From: Selaginella moellendorffii
Taxonomy: Eukaryota; Streptophyta; Lycopodiopsida; Selaginellales; Selaginellaceae
Assembly: GCF_000143415.4 (NCBI RefSeq)
Contig: NW_003314307.1
Coordinates: forward strand, 76,922-140,921
DNA: 64,000 nt
Direction of reading: 5' to 3'
Shown: piece after piece, positions 11,512-24,438 of the stretch
Position numbering within the stretch: the stretch's first letter is position 1
Layout of the letters: each line of letters starts with the position of its first letter
Notes under the pieces: generated by a model
The model's input: the letters and a program-made list of their open reading frames with translations, nothing else
Told to the model about the DNA's origin: nothing
Databases searched by the model: none
Translations under genes and position numbers: made by a program

Positions 11512-14500
11512 CTAATTCTTGAAGCTCAAGAGTGTGACACCTTTTGTAGCTGGAGATTACTGTGAGATGTACAGGACCAATTTCTATAGAGTACTATAAG
11601 AATTATAAGTAAAAAAAAAGCTTCTAGTATTCCAGAAGCAACTCCTTTTACTAAGCAAAGGAAGACAAGAACAGGCATCGGGAAGTAAAATCAATATGGA
11701 ACTCCACACTGGCCGAGTCTGTGGAGTTGTATTGGATCCTGAGCCAGGATGATCCCTGGGCAATCATAGTAAATTAAGAACTATGAGCAAATGATATATA
11801 TTTTGGTACCTCTCGTGGTTTCTGGCTGTCATGTAAGGGATCCTGGAAGCCACAGGCTCGATCATCTCAAGTGATCCCATTCCGCAAGAAAGCCAGTGGC
11901 ATAACTTATATTACCTATGTAGAATATGGAGTACAAAGTCTGGTTGGCGAGAGAATCTATCACTTGCAACGCTCCAGGCTGCAATCTATACTTGCTAAGT
12001 TAGGATTTCCAAGAAGTCTTTATTTACTTGTATGTAGTGTTCCAAGCTGTTGTCTTATTTGGCCTTTTTCATGTCTTCAAAAACAATGAAGCTTGCACTA
12101 TTTGATCCATCACCTGGAGGAGTGATAAAATTCTTGAGTTTGCTCCAGCCAACTTTCTCTCTAGGAATTTAATCAAGCATAGGCTAATGTTGCTGAAACC
12201 CATATAGTTTTTATACCTTCCATATCTCATTTACTTCACTTTACCTGCTAAGTGATGTAAGCAGAGATCAGACCTGAAAATTATGAATTTTTTTACATAT
12301 TATAGGTGAAAACAATTTAGAGTGGTCTGCAAACTGGAAATTTTGTCAGTGAAGTGATCTCAAAGGGGTAATGAACTGGTTATATCCGTTGCACTAGCAC
12401 TGCACGCACTTTTGATAAGCATGCTGCCAAAACACAAGGAAAGAGAAAAAAAAAGGGAGAAAGAGCCTGAAACTTGCTTAGAACTCTCAGTCAACATGAA
12501 GAACAAAGTTTGCTACTTTTAAGTTAGCACAGGATTTCAAGATTCCCAGCCTTGTGTATTTTCTTTGATCCAAGGTGTGTTTAAAATATAAAAATGTATA
12601 ATCATTAGGAATTGGGATGAATTGAATTGTAATCATCTTTTATGTTTGACAGATTTGATTGTAAGTCAATGTAACATTGTCTTAAGAAAGAAAATTAAAA
12701 ATATATAATAATTAACATATTTGAAAGAAGCATTCATGCTCTAGGAGTCACAAAAGAAATTGTAAAAATTTTGATCCCTGCTCCAAAAATCTAACATTGG
12801 TAGTTGGATCCTAACACATTTGCCAGCCAAGTTGAGCATGGCATTTCTAGAAGTTCCTTTCCAAGTTTCACTTGCTCTATATATTGATGTGTCGTGTACA
12901 GCTTATCATTTTGTAGAAACCTCTTAATTTGAGCTTCTTTTAAACAAAATTTGACCAAATCTTTCTTATTTCAAAAGATATAGATATAACATACCCAAGA
13001 TAAATAGATCTTCTTTTCTAATTTTACAATATTAGAAATTTTGATTGTATAAAAAGGTTAAATTTATCTAAAAATTGCTACTTTTCATCTCTAGAGAAAT
13101 GCACAATAATGCAATAGATTATAATGCAAGTGTTGGGAAAGATAAGATTTTTTTATCATCACTATCTTTCTGATTTCAAAAGAGATATGGCCATTGTGGA
13201 TGTCAACTTGGTCAGTTTGTAAATGCATCAAATTAGTGTAATCCTGAGGAATGGGAAATTTGGAAGTTTCAAGACCCATGACATAATTACCCATATTAAT
13301 ATCAGCATTTTCTTTTCCTGCATTGTATAATCATAGCTTAGACCCTTTTTGACAATGTTTTAGTTGGTTATATTTTTTATAATCTTTTTTTGTTGTGCAT
13401 TTGCACATACAAATAGAAAGTTACTAAAGATATTTCTTAGTATATATATTCATGTGCACCCAAATATTTGGCTGGATATTAGGTAGTTGTCCTAATATGT
13501 TAGGTCCTTCATAATATAGAAGCTCAATCACTTATATATGTTGTTTGTTGAGCTCTCGAAAAAGGTTGCCTCTGCCTGAAACCTATTGATTTCCTCTATG
13601 CCATTGTTGTCAACATAAGTGTGTTATTTTTCTACCATATCACTCACTCATCCTCTCTTTCCATATTTCCTCTTTTAGTAGGGTGATTAAGCCAGAGATG
13701 CTCCTAGCAATTTGGACTTTCTACCATCATTGATTGTATAATTATTGACCATAGGATACTATTGTGTAGAGTGCTCACTTTCCTAGACATATATCCTGCG
13801 TATTTGGAGTAATCTATGAAAGAAAATTATAACCATTAGTATTTTTACAAATAAGATTTATACTTTACTGCTTGTGTCATACTGATCAAGCAATATGCTG
13901 CGCTTCTCAATATTAATGATCATAAAAATGTTTTTCTAACATTTTAAATTTACAAAAGAAAAATAAAATCTAAATTCCTTTTTAATAAGGATGTCTTTCT
14001 AAAATTACCATTAAAGAAAACATGCCAACATCATACAAGTAAAGCCAAGACTCACAATAAACACTATAATCTATTGTTGAATCTTCTGTTGAATTTGTGT
14101 AAACAATTCTGAACAGTCACAGCATGAAATTAGAAGAATTACAAACTAAATATGGTAGTGATTCTTTCAAGTTCTTCAAAGATATAGTAATAAACATATT
14201 CTTTATTAGATGAATATAAGAATTTTGCTAACCTTTTATTACTTTTAGAACATACATTGTGACATGATTTACCTTTGGGTTTGCTTATATCAATAAAAGC
14301 TCTAAAATCAAGCTTTGGATTTGAGAGTTTCTCTAGCCAAAAAGGGGAATAATGCATGTTAATCATCATTTCTATTGTCATTTGAATATTCACAACAAAA
14401 GAATTATAACTTAAAGCTTGGTACTATATTAGTATATACCTAATTTATAAACACTTTTAGCTCATAATTAAAATTAATTTTAAATGATTCATGGCTGCCT

Positions 14501-15332
14501 CACTCTTGATCTTGTTTGGATGTGGTGACCATGAGCATCTTAGTTATGGTTGAGTTTATTTTCTGTTTTTTTTTTAAAAATAAATCTTTGCAAACACCAT
14601 GTCAAAAGTGTGGTAGCTCGATGATGATCTCCCTAGCGAATTTCTTAGGATGGAGCACCTAGAAACTCCTGGGATCTGCATCTTGGGCTGTGTTTCAAGC
14701 CTAGTCTTCCCTTTGAATTTAAGACTTGTGAGAGAAAGAAAAACTGGCAAACAAATATATGAGGTGTTAGTGCATGAAGGCAGTGAGTAAGGATACTTGT
14801 GACATCCAAAGAGAAGTCAGAGAAATACTAAAGCTTCATCTTGGGAGCAGTATGAAGAAATATTAAAGCTCATCAAAAAGTAGTATGGAGAAATACTAAA
14901 GCTATCAAGGATTGGAACAATGGAAAGTAATATGGATAAATCAAAGGATGTAAATACATATAAGTATAGAAAGGGGATTAAGGAAACATTCTAAGTACCT
15001 AGGGGTGAAATTTTCAGGTAAATTGGAAAAGATGCTTTGAAAAATGAGAGATGAAAACAAGAAAAAAAACACTAATCAAGTTTTGAAAAGCTGTGTCTTT
15101 AAAGCTTCCACTCCTTTCACACAAAAATACACACTCAAATATATCTCCCAACTTTACAAAACACTACCATATTTCAAAAACTTAACCACCACCTTTTGCA
15201 AACATGATATGTGAATAAAGATCTTTCGTTTCAACCACCAAACTCCTGTGCCATCTGCAAGGCAGTGCTTAGATCCCAGCACATTCAATAGACTCCCAGC
15301 AGACTCCCTCACATGCCCTCACTCCTCTTGCC
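11512..15332. other. Decayed spacer without recognisable genes
   Basis: About 3.8 kb of AT-rich DNA. Short frames at 11871-12089 (plus), 13091-13294 (minus) and 14139-14393 (minus) show no motif I recognise. The segment ends at the CAAAA duplication flanking the next retroelement. Confidence 0.5.
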
Positions 15333-15337
15333 CAAAA

Positions 15338-15449
15338 TGAAACGAACAAGAGAGCGAACCCTAGGCCAACCTCCCAACCCTTAAGGCGTTACGGCCTTAA
15401 ATCCCACAGGCCATAGAATATTCTTGGAATATTCCTGTGGTTCGTGTCA
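15338..15449 (-). repeat. 3' LTR of the compact gypsy element
   Basis: Begins TGAAACGAAC and ends GTTCGTGTCA on the plus strand. It matches 18538-18649 except for a few substitutions (for example CTAGGCC against CTAAACC). At 112 bp it is very short for a gypsy LTR and contains an inverted GGCCTTAAAT/GGCGTTACGGCC stretch. Confidence 0.92.
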
Positions 15450-15697
15450 TTCTCCCCTCCCTCATGACCCAGCCACATACGGTAGCCTCGAGAAGCTAAA
15501 CGAGCCTCAAATGAAGGGAGTCCAAAGCAATACGGCCATGGAGAAAAGATGTGCAAATGGCAACACTAACGTCGCAACAAACGGTCATGAAAGAAAGAAA
15601 GCAATACGGCTTTCTCACATGACAATACGGTCATGGAAAACAAGAGAATGAGAATAGAACAAACGGCTCAAATCATATAGCAATACGGCTATAGAAC

Positions 15698-17388
15698 TCA
15701 ATTCTCCCCTTCCTTAGGAATGTTATCCAAGTCATAACCAAAACTTGGAAACACTCTCTTCACGTCATCCTCAGTTTCCCATGTAGCTTCGTCCATGGAA
15801 TAACCATTCCACTGAACTAACAACTCCTTAATTGTTTTCCGGCGTGTTTTCACCAATCTTTGAGCAAGAATATTGGCCGGACCAGCCTTCTCTGCATCAA
15901 TCTCTGGAACCTGGATGATGGATTGATCCACGATATCACCAAAGTGCAAACACACTTTAAGCTTGCTCACATGGAACGTTGGATGAATCTTCGAACTAAC
16001 TGGCAAATCCAAAGTGTATGGAAGATCCCCCACACGCTGTAAAATTGTCCAAGGCCCACAATACCGTGGGGACAACTTAGCACTACCACTTCCTTTTAGA
16101 GATCGTTGTGCATCCGACAGCTTAAGGAAAACCTTGTCACCAACTTTGTACTCTTGATGACGACGATGCTCATCAGCCAATCTTTTGTCTCGTTCTTGAG
16201 CTTGCCTCATGTTCAATTTTGCCAACTCAAGCTTGTCTTGCATATCCTCCAGGATATCATAAGCATGAGGAACCCGAACCAAAGACAAATTCAAACTCAC
16301 AGGAGACCTAGGCTCATAGCCATACATCGCCATAAAAGGAGACATGCCAATAGCCAATTGATGAGCGCTATTGTGAGCAAACTGAAACAAAGGTAAGTAT
16401 TTTTCCCATACTCCCTATCGAGTCAAGTTTCCCACAAAAGACCATAGCATATCTTCTAATAGCTGATTCATGCGCTCTGTCTGCCCATCAGATTGTGGAT
16501 GCTCACCACTACTCATGCTCAGTTTAGTCTCTAGTTTTTCAAAAACCGTTTGCCAAAACTTGAATGTGAACTTAGGATCCCGATCACTCACAATGTCACC
16601 CGGCAAACCATAGAGACTAAATAACCGGTCTACAAACAACTAAGCAAGTTCAGAAGCTTTTATCGTTGTCTTCACAGGGAAAAAGTGAGCCATCTTCGTC
16701 AAACAATCCACAACAACCCAAATAGCATCATTTCCTAGAAAGGTTTTAGGCAAACCAGTGATAAAATCCATCGAGATGCTATCCCACTTATTCTCGGGTA
16801 CACGTAAAGGATGATAGAGGCCAGCGAGCTTCTGATGATCAACTTTGACCGCCTGGCAGGTCAAGCAACCACGTACATACTTCTCAACATCTGACTTCAT
16901 CCCAGGCCAAAAGAAATGCTTCTTCACCAACATATATGTTCTCAATACCCCCGGATGCCCAGCACTTGGCACATCATGACACTCAACCAAAATCCGTTTG
17001 ATGAGTTTGTCAACACGAGGAACCACTACACGTCCCTTCTTCACCATAATTCCATCTTGTATTTCGAATGACGCAAACTTGTCACCCTTCAAATCTGTAG
17101 AGGCGTCCCTCAACAAAACCTTCACGTGAATATCAGTGATAAATAATATCCATCCAAGAGATTGCTGGATAGCTTCACGAATGAGATAGAATTTACCATC
17201 CTGGATAACACATCAGCCACCTTATTGTCACCTCCATGCTTGTATCGGATCTTAACAGATATTTCCTGCAGGAACTCTTGCCAACGAGCAAGGCAACCTC
17301 GAAGATCCACATCTGGAGAGACTAATGATCTGAAACTACATGGAAGTCCGATCCATATAGATAATATCGCCATTCTTGAGTAGGTCAA
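15698..17388 (-). pseudogene. Pol remnant: RNase H end, integrase, chromodomain
   Basis: Minus-strand frames, in order. 17122-17388 is the RNase H C-terminal part (ARWQEFLQEISVKIRY...ADVLSR). 16640-17125 is the integrase zinc-binding region and start of the core (H...AGHPG..RT, CLTCQAVK, SMDFITGLPKT). 16415-16639 is the rest of the catalytic core (SDRDPKFT and HPQSDGQTERMNQ, supplying the second Asp and the Glu). 15698-16390 is the core end plus a chromodomain (KELLVQWNGYSMDEATWE). Chromodomains target integration to particular chromatin marks. The frames are separated by stops, so the product is broken. A short RNase H start, AVLLQVRHSLAFMSHKF, lies in another frame near 17391-17470. Confidence 0.88.
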
Positions 17389-17511
17389 TTCTACTGTGTG
17401 ACATAAAACTTGTGGCTCATGAAGGCGAGAGAATGCCTAACTTGAAGCAATACGGCCTCAAAAGCACTATCACTCACATCATTGTCTATAATTTCCACCA
17501 CAATCACCTTA

Positions 17512-18507
17512 TCATTCATTGACCCCTTCAGAACAATCCTTGCTCTGATGTCCAGCTCTATAGCAACAAAAACAATTGCCCTCCGCTTTGTCTTTCTCTC
17601 GTTGGTCCAAACGAAGTTTCTTAGCTTCATTGCCATCTTTATGCTTCGAGCCACAACGGAATAACGACCGTTTCTTCCCTGAATATGAAGAATTAGCAAG
17701 CTGGTCATCACGTTGACTACTCCGTGGACTATCTCGTTGACCAGAGTTGACCAAGTTGACTGACGGTTCGGGCGAAAAGATCTGAGCCTTAGTGATAGCA
17801 TCAGTTAATGCTGCTGGAAAATCCTTCTTGACCTTCTGCTGCACATCCACCGAGCTCAATCCTTTGATAAAACATTGCACCTTTAGCAGCTCATTATAGG
17901 TGCCCGTGAGACTAAGGCAAAGATCACGGAACTTGCGGGCATACACATCCAAAGACAAAGTCCCCTGCCGGATTTCTAACAATTGATTCATGAGATCAAC
18001 CTCTTCAAACTTCTTGACAAATGAAGCGCGAAAAACCTTTGTCAAATCAGTCCAAGAAGTCGGCTTCGGATTAGCTTTGATGTAGTTCTTCCACCATGAA
18101 GAAGCATGGCCCGTAAGCTTCATCACAAAGAAATCTATCTTCACCTTATCCTCACAAGGATTGTGAGACCAACAACTTTCCCACAATTCCAACCAAGAAT
18201 CAACCTCTTAACTATCACAAACATCTGGTGATGATTTCCATTTCATAATACCATAATCCTTGGCATGCTTGACGTACCAATGGTAATCACGGACATGAGA
18301 TCGATTCAATCCTTGAGGGTCCATGCGAAGCAAGAAATCCTTAATGAGATTGACGGAATCCTTAACCTCCTTTATGTTGCTCTGAACCACAAATATCTGG
18401 CGTCCTTGCCGCAGAACGACATCTTCAAGAGTTTCTTCTGCATCGTCATGGCTATCATCACTAATGCCATACTCCTCATCAGGATCAATATCTTGCTCTC
18501 CTGCCAT
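17512..18507 (-). pseudogene. Gag remnant with CCHC zinc knuckle
   Basis: The likely start is the ATG at 18505-18507 (MAGEQDIDPDEEYG), 18 bp from the primer site. The frame runs to a TAA near 18205 and continues in frame from 18192 with the retrotransposon gag core (DFFVMKLTGHASSWWKNYI, then a region ending in FRDLCLSLTGTYNELLKVQ). It ends in a zinc knuckle CFCCYRAGHQSKDC. Gag forms the particle that packages the element's RNA. Downstream the frame drops straight to RNase H, so roughly 1.5-2 kb of PR-RT coding sequence usual for the family is absent. Confidence 0.85.
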
Positions 18508-18537
18508 CCCCAAAAGAACGTGCTGCTTCGATACCAA

Positions 18538-18649
18538 TGAAACGAACAAGAGAGCGAACCCTAAACCAACCTCCCAACCCTTAAGGCGTTACGGCCTTAA
18601 ATCCCACAGGCCATGGAATATTCTCGGAATATTCCCGTGGTTCGTGTCA
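18538..18649 (-). repeat. 5' LTR of the compact gypsy element, with adjoining PBS
   Basis: A 112-bp copy matching 15338-15449. On the minus strand it ends TTTCA. One base later comes the primer site TGGTATCGAAGC (18525-18536), the usual pairing partner of the initiator-Met tRNA 3' end with changes in the middle. Confidence 0.92.
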
Positions 18650-18822
18650 CAAAATCCCCTTGGAATCCTTCAGCTTCCCAGCCCTTGCAAACACATGCTA
18701 CTGCAGCAATCTGCGGTGAGATTCAAGCTGTATGTAAGGAACCAACTCGCCGAGGTGTCGTAGGCTAAAGGAACCCCGAAAGCATGACCAAAATGACAAA
18801 GAGTTCATCGGATGGGACCAAG

Positions 18823-19097
18823 TCGAAGATCGAGTCCAAGACCGACTCTAGGACCGAGTTCGAGATAGAGTCCGGAATCGAGTCCGAGACCGACTCGGGG
18901 ACCGAGTTCGAGTCCGAGTTCGAGACCGAGTTCGAGACGGAGTCCGAGATCCGAAATCGGGTCCGAGACCGAGTCCGAGGTCGAGTCCGAGGTCGGGTCC
19001 GAGATCGGGTCCAAGATCGAGTCCGTGATCGAGTCCGAACCCGAATCCGAAGTCGGATCCGAAATCGGGTCCGAGATCGAGCCAGAGACTAAGTCCA
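18823..19097 (+). repeat. GAGTCC/GAGACC hexamer array in the LTR
   Basis: Roughly 45 hexamers of the form GAG-WCC, GAG-ATC, GGG-TCC. The regular length keeps several frames open on both strands (Ser/Glu/Asp/Arg-rich), which are not genes. The same array type lies in every large LTR of the window (25791-26065; 30085-30490; 36520-37000; 47045-47610; 59160-59700). Confidence 0.85.
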
Positions 19098-20171
19098 AAT
19101 ACTAATACGGGTCAAGGGGTGAAAGCCCAAAGCGTGCGTCTCCCAGGGGGGGGGGGCTGCAGGGGGTTCCAAAAGTATAGTAGGGATAGTGAGGTCCAGG
19201 AACCAGTTTGAAGGGAACTCTCCAGTTGGGCTTCCAAACCGACTTGAGGTTGGGACTGGGACCGAGGGGCCTTGGGTGGGAGTGAGCATGGACTTGGCTG
19301 GTGCCGGAGGGGCCATCCAAGGAAGTGCTCAAGAGCAGCTCCCACTCCCGAAAGGGAAATCGATTGCGGTGCTCCCGGCTCATGTGGAGTGGTGCCCCAC
19401 TTGAGTACCATGCGGCTCATTGGTCCTCGCCCTTCCTAGGGGCTTGGGCCTTCCTTCGGGATGGAAGTGGGGGGCGAGAGGTACCCATACCGGGCCGTTA
19501 GGCCACGGTGTTTCGCCCCGGCGTCCCGAAGCAAGTGTTGCACTCAAGACTTGGGATTTAGAGGGTCCCATGATCAAGTCTTGTGGTACCAAGAATCAGG
19601 TCCGAGACCGAGTCCAAAGTTGAGTCCGAGATCGGGTCCAAGATCGAGTCCAAGATCAAGCCTGAGACTGAGTCCAAGTACTAATACGGGTCAAGGGGTG
19701 AAAGCCCAAAGCGTGCGTCTCCCGGGGGGGGGGGCTGCAAGGGGTTCCAAAAGTATAATACGGATAGTGAGGTCCCAGAACCAGTTTGAAGGGAACTCTC
19801 CAGTTGGGCTTCCAAACCGACTTGAGGTTGGGACTGGGACCGAGGGGCCTTGGGTGGGAGTGAGCATGGACTTGGCTGGTGCCGGAGGGGCCATCCAAGG
19901 AAGTGCTCAAGAGCAGCTCCCACTCCCGAAAGGGAAATCGATTGCGGTGCTCCCGGCTCATGTGGAGTGGTGCCCCACTTGAGTACCATGCGGCTCATTG
20001 GTCCTCGCCCTTCCTAGGGGCTTGGGCCTTCCTTCGGGATGGAAGTGGGGGGCGAGAGGTACCCATACCGGGCCGTTAGGCCACGGTGTTTCGCCCCGGC
20101 GTCCCGAAGCAAGTGTTGCACTCAAGACTTGGGATTTAGAGGGTCCCATGATCAAGTCTTGTGGTACCAAG
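19016..20171 (+). repeat. 578-bp tandem duplication inside the 5' LTR
   Basis: The copies are about 19016-19593 and 19594-20171, with offset 578 (579 before a G-run that differs by one base). The 3' LTR has a single copy. The junction joins GTGGTACCAAG to AATCAGGTCCGAG, i.e. the LTR middle to the hexamer array. Small differences between the copies (AAGTCCAAATACT against GAGTCCAAGTACT) suggest recombination with a related LTR rather than simple slippage. Confidence 0.88.
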
Positions 20172-20461
20172 GGATGTTAGGAACCTGGAAGCTTGGTGTG
20201 CTTGGCTGTTTGTGCTTGCGGGGAGTGTAGCCGAACCTTAAGTCCAGTCTAACCCGGGGAGGGGGATTGGGAGTGATTTGGGAATCCGTGGAAGGATGGC
20301 TAACACTCCGTTGCTCGTGCAGTGAGTAGCTGAAACCAAGTAGGAGCTGGTACCATAGGCGAGAACCTTGGCAAGGGAACTTAGCAAAAGCCAAGGCAGT
20401 GTTGGACAGATAGACGAGGTAAGCTGGCAAATTGGAAAGGAAAAATTTGTGGCTTACAATT

Positions 20462-20473
20462 TGGTATCGGAGC
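20462..20473 (+). promoter_or_regulatory. Primer binding site (initiator-Met type)
   Basis: TGGTATCGGAGC follows three bases after the 5' LTR end. The family-typical site is TGGTATCAGAGC, matching the 3' end of initiator-Met tRNA. The same variant follows the LTRs ending at 30951 and 37997. Confidence 0.85.
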
Positions 20474-23400
20474 CTTTATCTCAGTTCTAGCGAAGGATAG
20501 AGGCGGATTGCTGGGAGATGGCAAGGGCAGGGCGTAAGCGAACCCAGGCGGAGACGGAACCTCCGCCGGAGCTGGAGCCTCCGGTTGAACAAGAGGCTAT
20601 GGATGAGGAATCCTTGCATGAGGAGGACTCCAGTGAGGAAACTTCCAAACAGGAGTCCGGTGGCGAGGTTCGGTCATCCAAGGCTCGATTGGACGTGCTA
20701 GAAGGACAGTTGGCACAGACCAATGCTCTGCTGGAGACTCTCGTACGCAAGTTAAAGCGTGACGAGAAGCGGAAGAAAAAGTGAAAGACTGCGGATGCTG
20801 GCAGCGCAGAAGGTGCGGACCCTTCGGCCGGGACTGAGGCAAAACCAGACAAGGTCGAACAGACCGAAGTAGAATCAGTCCCTCAGGCAGTTCCCAAGTA
20901 CAAACCAAAGCCCCCACCGGTGTTCAAGGGAGTGAACGACTATAAGGTTGTGGAGGATTGGTTTTACGATATGGAGGACTACTTCCGAGCGTTGCGGTTA
21001 CCGAGCTCGGAGAAGGTCCCATGTGCAAAACCATACTTGGCAGATAATGCCAAGTCTTGGTGGAGAACAACGGAGGCCAACGAAGGACCGGTGGTCACTT
21101 GGGACATGATGAAGGCGAGGATCCGCGCAACATATGTTCCTCCGAATGCCACTCTGCATCTGAGGGATGAACTGAGTAGGCTGAAACAGACAGGAACCAT
21201 CCAGGAATATGTGAATGGGTTCATGGCAAAGAGGATACTTGTCATGGACATGGGGGATATGGATGCGTTCCATGCCTTCATATCAGGTTTGCAAACCTGG
21301 GCTCGCGGTGAGGTGATGAGGTGGAACCTGACCAACTACAAGGAAGCGTTGGATGCGGCCATCAAGGTGCATTTCAACGATAACCTGCGAAAGGGGAACA
21401 CGACGGGGTCGGGATCCACATTTAGCAAAGGGGCCAAACCAAGGGGAACGTATAGCAAGGGGAAATTCAAAAGGAGTTTCTCTAAGAATGAGTCCTCGGG
21501 GTTCCGGAAAGGCAAATCCGGTGGCCAGCGAGCGAGTACGTGGGGGAGTCAAGCGAAAAAGGACAAACCCACGGATAAGAAGGTCAAGTCGTATAGCAGC
21601 GTGGGAAACAACGTATGCTACAACTGCGGCGAAGCGGGACACTTCTCGAGGGAATGTCCCTACCCGAAGAAGGCCAGAGCCAATATGGCCATCAAGTCGG
21701 GTGAAGTCCAAACTGAGGTATGTGATCCAGTCCCTAACTCAAAGTTACTCATTACACGAGCAACTTTGGTAGAGAGTCGTTCGCGACATCTACTAGCCCT
21801 TCGAGGGAAGCTCGGAGGTAGCTTTGTTAAGATCCTTATTGACACGGGTGCTTCGGATAATTTTGTGGCTGCAGACATAGTCCGGCAAGCCGGACTAACG
21901 GTGCAGCGGCTAGGCGAACCAAGGACTATAGAGTTTGTTCAAGGTAGCCAAAGCACCGATGAGGTACTTCGACAAGCGAGAGTCGAAGTGGGGACATGGA
22001 AAGTGGACATGGATTTCACCGTCTTGGACATGGCGGGATTTGACATGATCTTCGGAATGGATTGGTTTAATCGGTTCGTGGTAGCCCTGCATGGACAAGG
22101 TAGGAACCTTGTGGTATTGGCGAATGCCCAAGGAAGAAGATCTAGGGTGGAGGCCCAGGATCTAAAGGTAGGGCAAAGCAAGGCCAAAGAGTCATGCTTA
22201 AACCTGGTGTCCACGAGAGGACAACTCACTAAAGGAACTAAGGCAGCCTTTTTGTGCTTACTCTCGATGAAGAGTGACAAAAAGACAAGAACGGAAGAAG
22301 TACCTTTAGTGATCCAGCAGGTGCTGGACCAATTCCAGGATACCATGCCAGAGGAGCTACCGGCGGGGTTGCCCCCCGCACGACCGATAGAACATAAGAT
22401 TGAGCTGGTCGAGGGTGCTGAGGCGGTGGTTCGTCCACCCTATCGATTGAACGAAAAAGAACTCAAGGAGCTCAAGAGCCAACTAGAGGAGTTGGTGGAC
22501 AAAGGGTATGTTAGGTTGAGCAAGTCGCCGTATGGGGCGCCGGTGCTATTTGTGAAAAAGAAAGATGGATCTATGCGCATGTGCATAGACTACCGGTTGC
22601 TCAACAAATATACCAAGAAGAAGAAGTACCCTTTGCCAAGGATCGAGGACCTGTTCGATAGGTTGGGAAAGGCAAAATACTTCTCGAGGATTGACCTAAG
22701 GTCAGGATACTACCAGATCAGGGTAGCTGAGGAAGATGTCGAGAAGACAACTTATCGAACGAGGTATGGGAGCTTTGAGTTTTTGGTGATGCCCTTTGGG
22801 CTGTGCAATGTGCCGGCAACGTTTTCGGCGTTGATGAACCACATCTTTGTACCCTATCTGGATCGCTTCGTGGTCGTCTATATTGACGATATCCTGATCT
22901 ATAGCGAGACGCTAGAGGAGCATGCCGAACACTTGGCGAAGGTGTTTGAGAAACTAAGGGAACACAAACTGTATGCTAAAGAGAGCAAATGTGACTTTGC
23001 TCAACAAGAGGTAAAGTTTCTCGGGCATGTGGTGGGCCAGGACGGGCTCAAGGTGGACCCGGAGAAGGTCCAAGCGATCCAGGAATGGGAACGACCATCG
23101 AATGTACATGAGTTGAGGGCGTTCCTGGGGCTATGCAACTACTATCGAAAGTTTATCAGACACTATTCGAGAGTAGCCCTACCCTTAACGGACCAAACAG
23201 GAAAAGGGAAGATGGTATGGACAGCGGAATGCGAGGCGGCATTCGTCCACCTCAAAGGGAAGTTGAGGAAGGCTCCGGTGTTGGCATTACCAGACTTTGG
23301 TAAGGACTTTGAGGTAGACACGGATGCTTCGGACTTTGCGTTGGGCGCAGTTTTGAAGCAAGACAACCATCCAGTAGCGTTCTTCTCGAAGAAGCTGGAC

Positions 23401-24391
23401 AAGGCTCAACGGAAGTGGCCTGCCCACGAGAAGGAATTGTTTGCGGTGGTCAAGGCGCTCAAGGAGTGGCGACACTACCTTGGGAGACACTTCAAGGTTT
23501 ACACGGACAATGTGGCAACGAAACACTTCTTGTCACAGCCCGACCTAAGGGGAAAACAAGGTCGGTGGGCCAATGCTTTGGCCGAGTTTGATTGCGAGAT
23601 CCTGTACAAGCCTGGGAAGAGCAACATCGTGGCAGATGCGCTAAGTCGAAAAGCGAGCTTGAAGTTGGCGATATCTAGCGCGACAGCAACCTTTTGGGAC
23701 GATGTGCGGACCGCATACGAGAGTGATGGTCTAGCACAAGAAGTGTTGCTGAGGAATCTGGAGGCGCGGGAAGCTCACCAGAGAGGTGAGCTTCCAACGG
23801 AAGAGAAAACGGGCTATGCGGAACGCAACGGACTCATATATTACAAGCAAACGAGGGTGTATGTTCCAGAGGGGGAACTAAGGAAAGTAGCCTTGGAAGA
23901 GTGTCATGACGGACCTCTTGCGGGACACGGCGGAGTGCCCAAGACGATGGGCTTACTCAAAAGGAAGTATCACTGGCCAGATATGGCTAAGGACGTCCAA
24001 GACTATGTAAAGACATGTCCAACATGTCAGCAGGTCAAAGCCGTGACGAAGGCTAGTGGGGGCTTGTTGCAAAGCATCCCCATTCCAGATCGTCCGTGGA
24101 AATGTCTCACGATAGACTTCATCACGGGACTACCCCCAAGCGAGGGGTTCGATGCGATATTCGTGGTGGTGGACCGATTTTCAAAGATGGCACATTTCAT
24201 ACCCACCACAACGGATGTGGATGCGGAAGGTGTGGCGAAACTGTTCTTCGAACAAGTGGTTCGAGTGCGGGGAAGGCCGGAGGAGATTATCTCAGATCGA
24301 GATAAGATCTTCACTAGTAGGTTCTGGAGGACCCTCCTGGAACAGTATCGCACCAAGTTGAAATTCAGCACAGCCTATCACCCACAGACAG

Positions 24392-24438
24392 GTATGGGGT
24401 ATTAAGTCAAGTTTGGTGGTCCTAACACTTCTTGACAG
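24392..24438 (+). other. Predicted 47-bp intron in the integrase region
   Basis: It starts GTATGG and ends TTGACAG, with CCTAACAC as a good branch-point candidate 16-22 bases before the end. It splits the conserved HPQT-DGQTER motif. Removing exactly these bases restores the frame and the motif without gain or loss. The homologous motif is uninterrupted in the gypsy elements at 16415-16639 and 33173-33355. A 47-bp insertion of another kind cannot be excluded. Confidence 0.75.

Larger units (their letters stand above)
15338..18649 (-). mobile_element. Compact Ty3/gypsy (chromovirus-type) element, TSD CAAAA
   Basis: This is a 3,312-bp LTR element in minus orientation with 112-bp LTRs. The TSD CAAAA lies at 15333-15337 and 18650-18654. 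It has an initiator-Met-type primer site (TGGTATCGAAGC, minus strand, 18525-18536) and a purine-rich tract next to the 3' LTR (GAGGGAGGGGAGA, minus, just right of 15449). Gag with a zinc knuckle, the end of RNase H, integrase and a chromodomain are present. Protease and nearly all of reverse transcriptase are missing, so it cannot move by itself. The copies of the LTR differ at only a few positions, so insertion looks recent relative to region 1. Confidence 0.92.
18733..20458 (+). repeat. 5' LTR (1,726 bp)
   Basis: It matches the 3' LTR at 25701-26848 but is 578 bp longer because of an internal tandem duplication (19016-20171). It contains a hexamer-based GAGTCC/GAGACC array (18823-19097). 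Next comes a block GTGAAAGCCCAAAGCGTGCG, a G-run and GTTCCAAAAGTATAGTAGGG, which is also present in the other large LTRs of the window and holds a TATA-like TATAGTA. Confidence 0.93.

Noticed and set aside
3805-14393. Similar-looking frames at 3805-4074 and 14139-14393 (both with a basic ...GKSC stretch)
   Set aside because: The similarity is limited to a few residues around a possible splice donor; not enough to call related exons.
20979-24371. Several 70-140-codon antisense frames in the gag-pol region
   Set aside because: Shadows of a strongly coding plus-strand frame with all gag-pol motifs.
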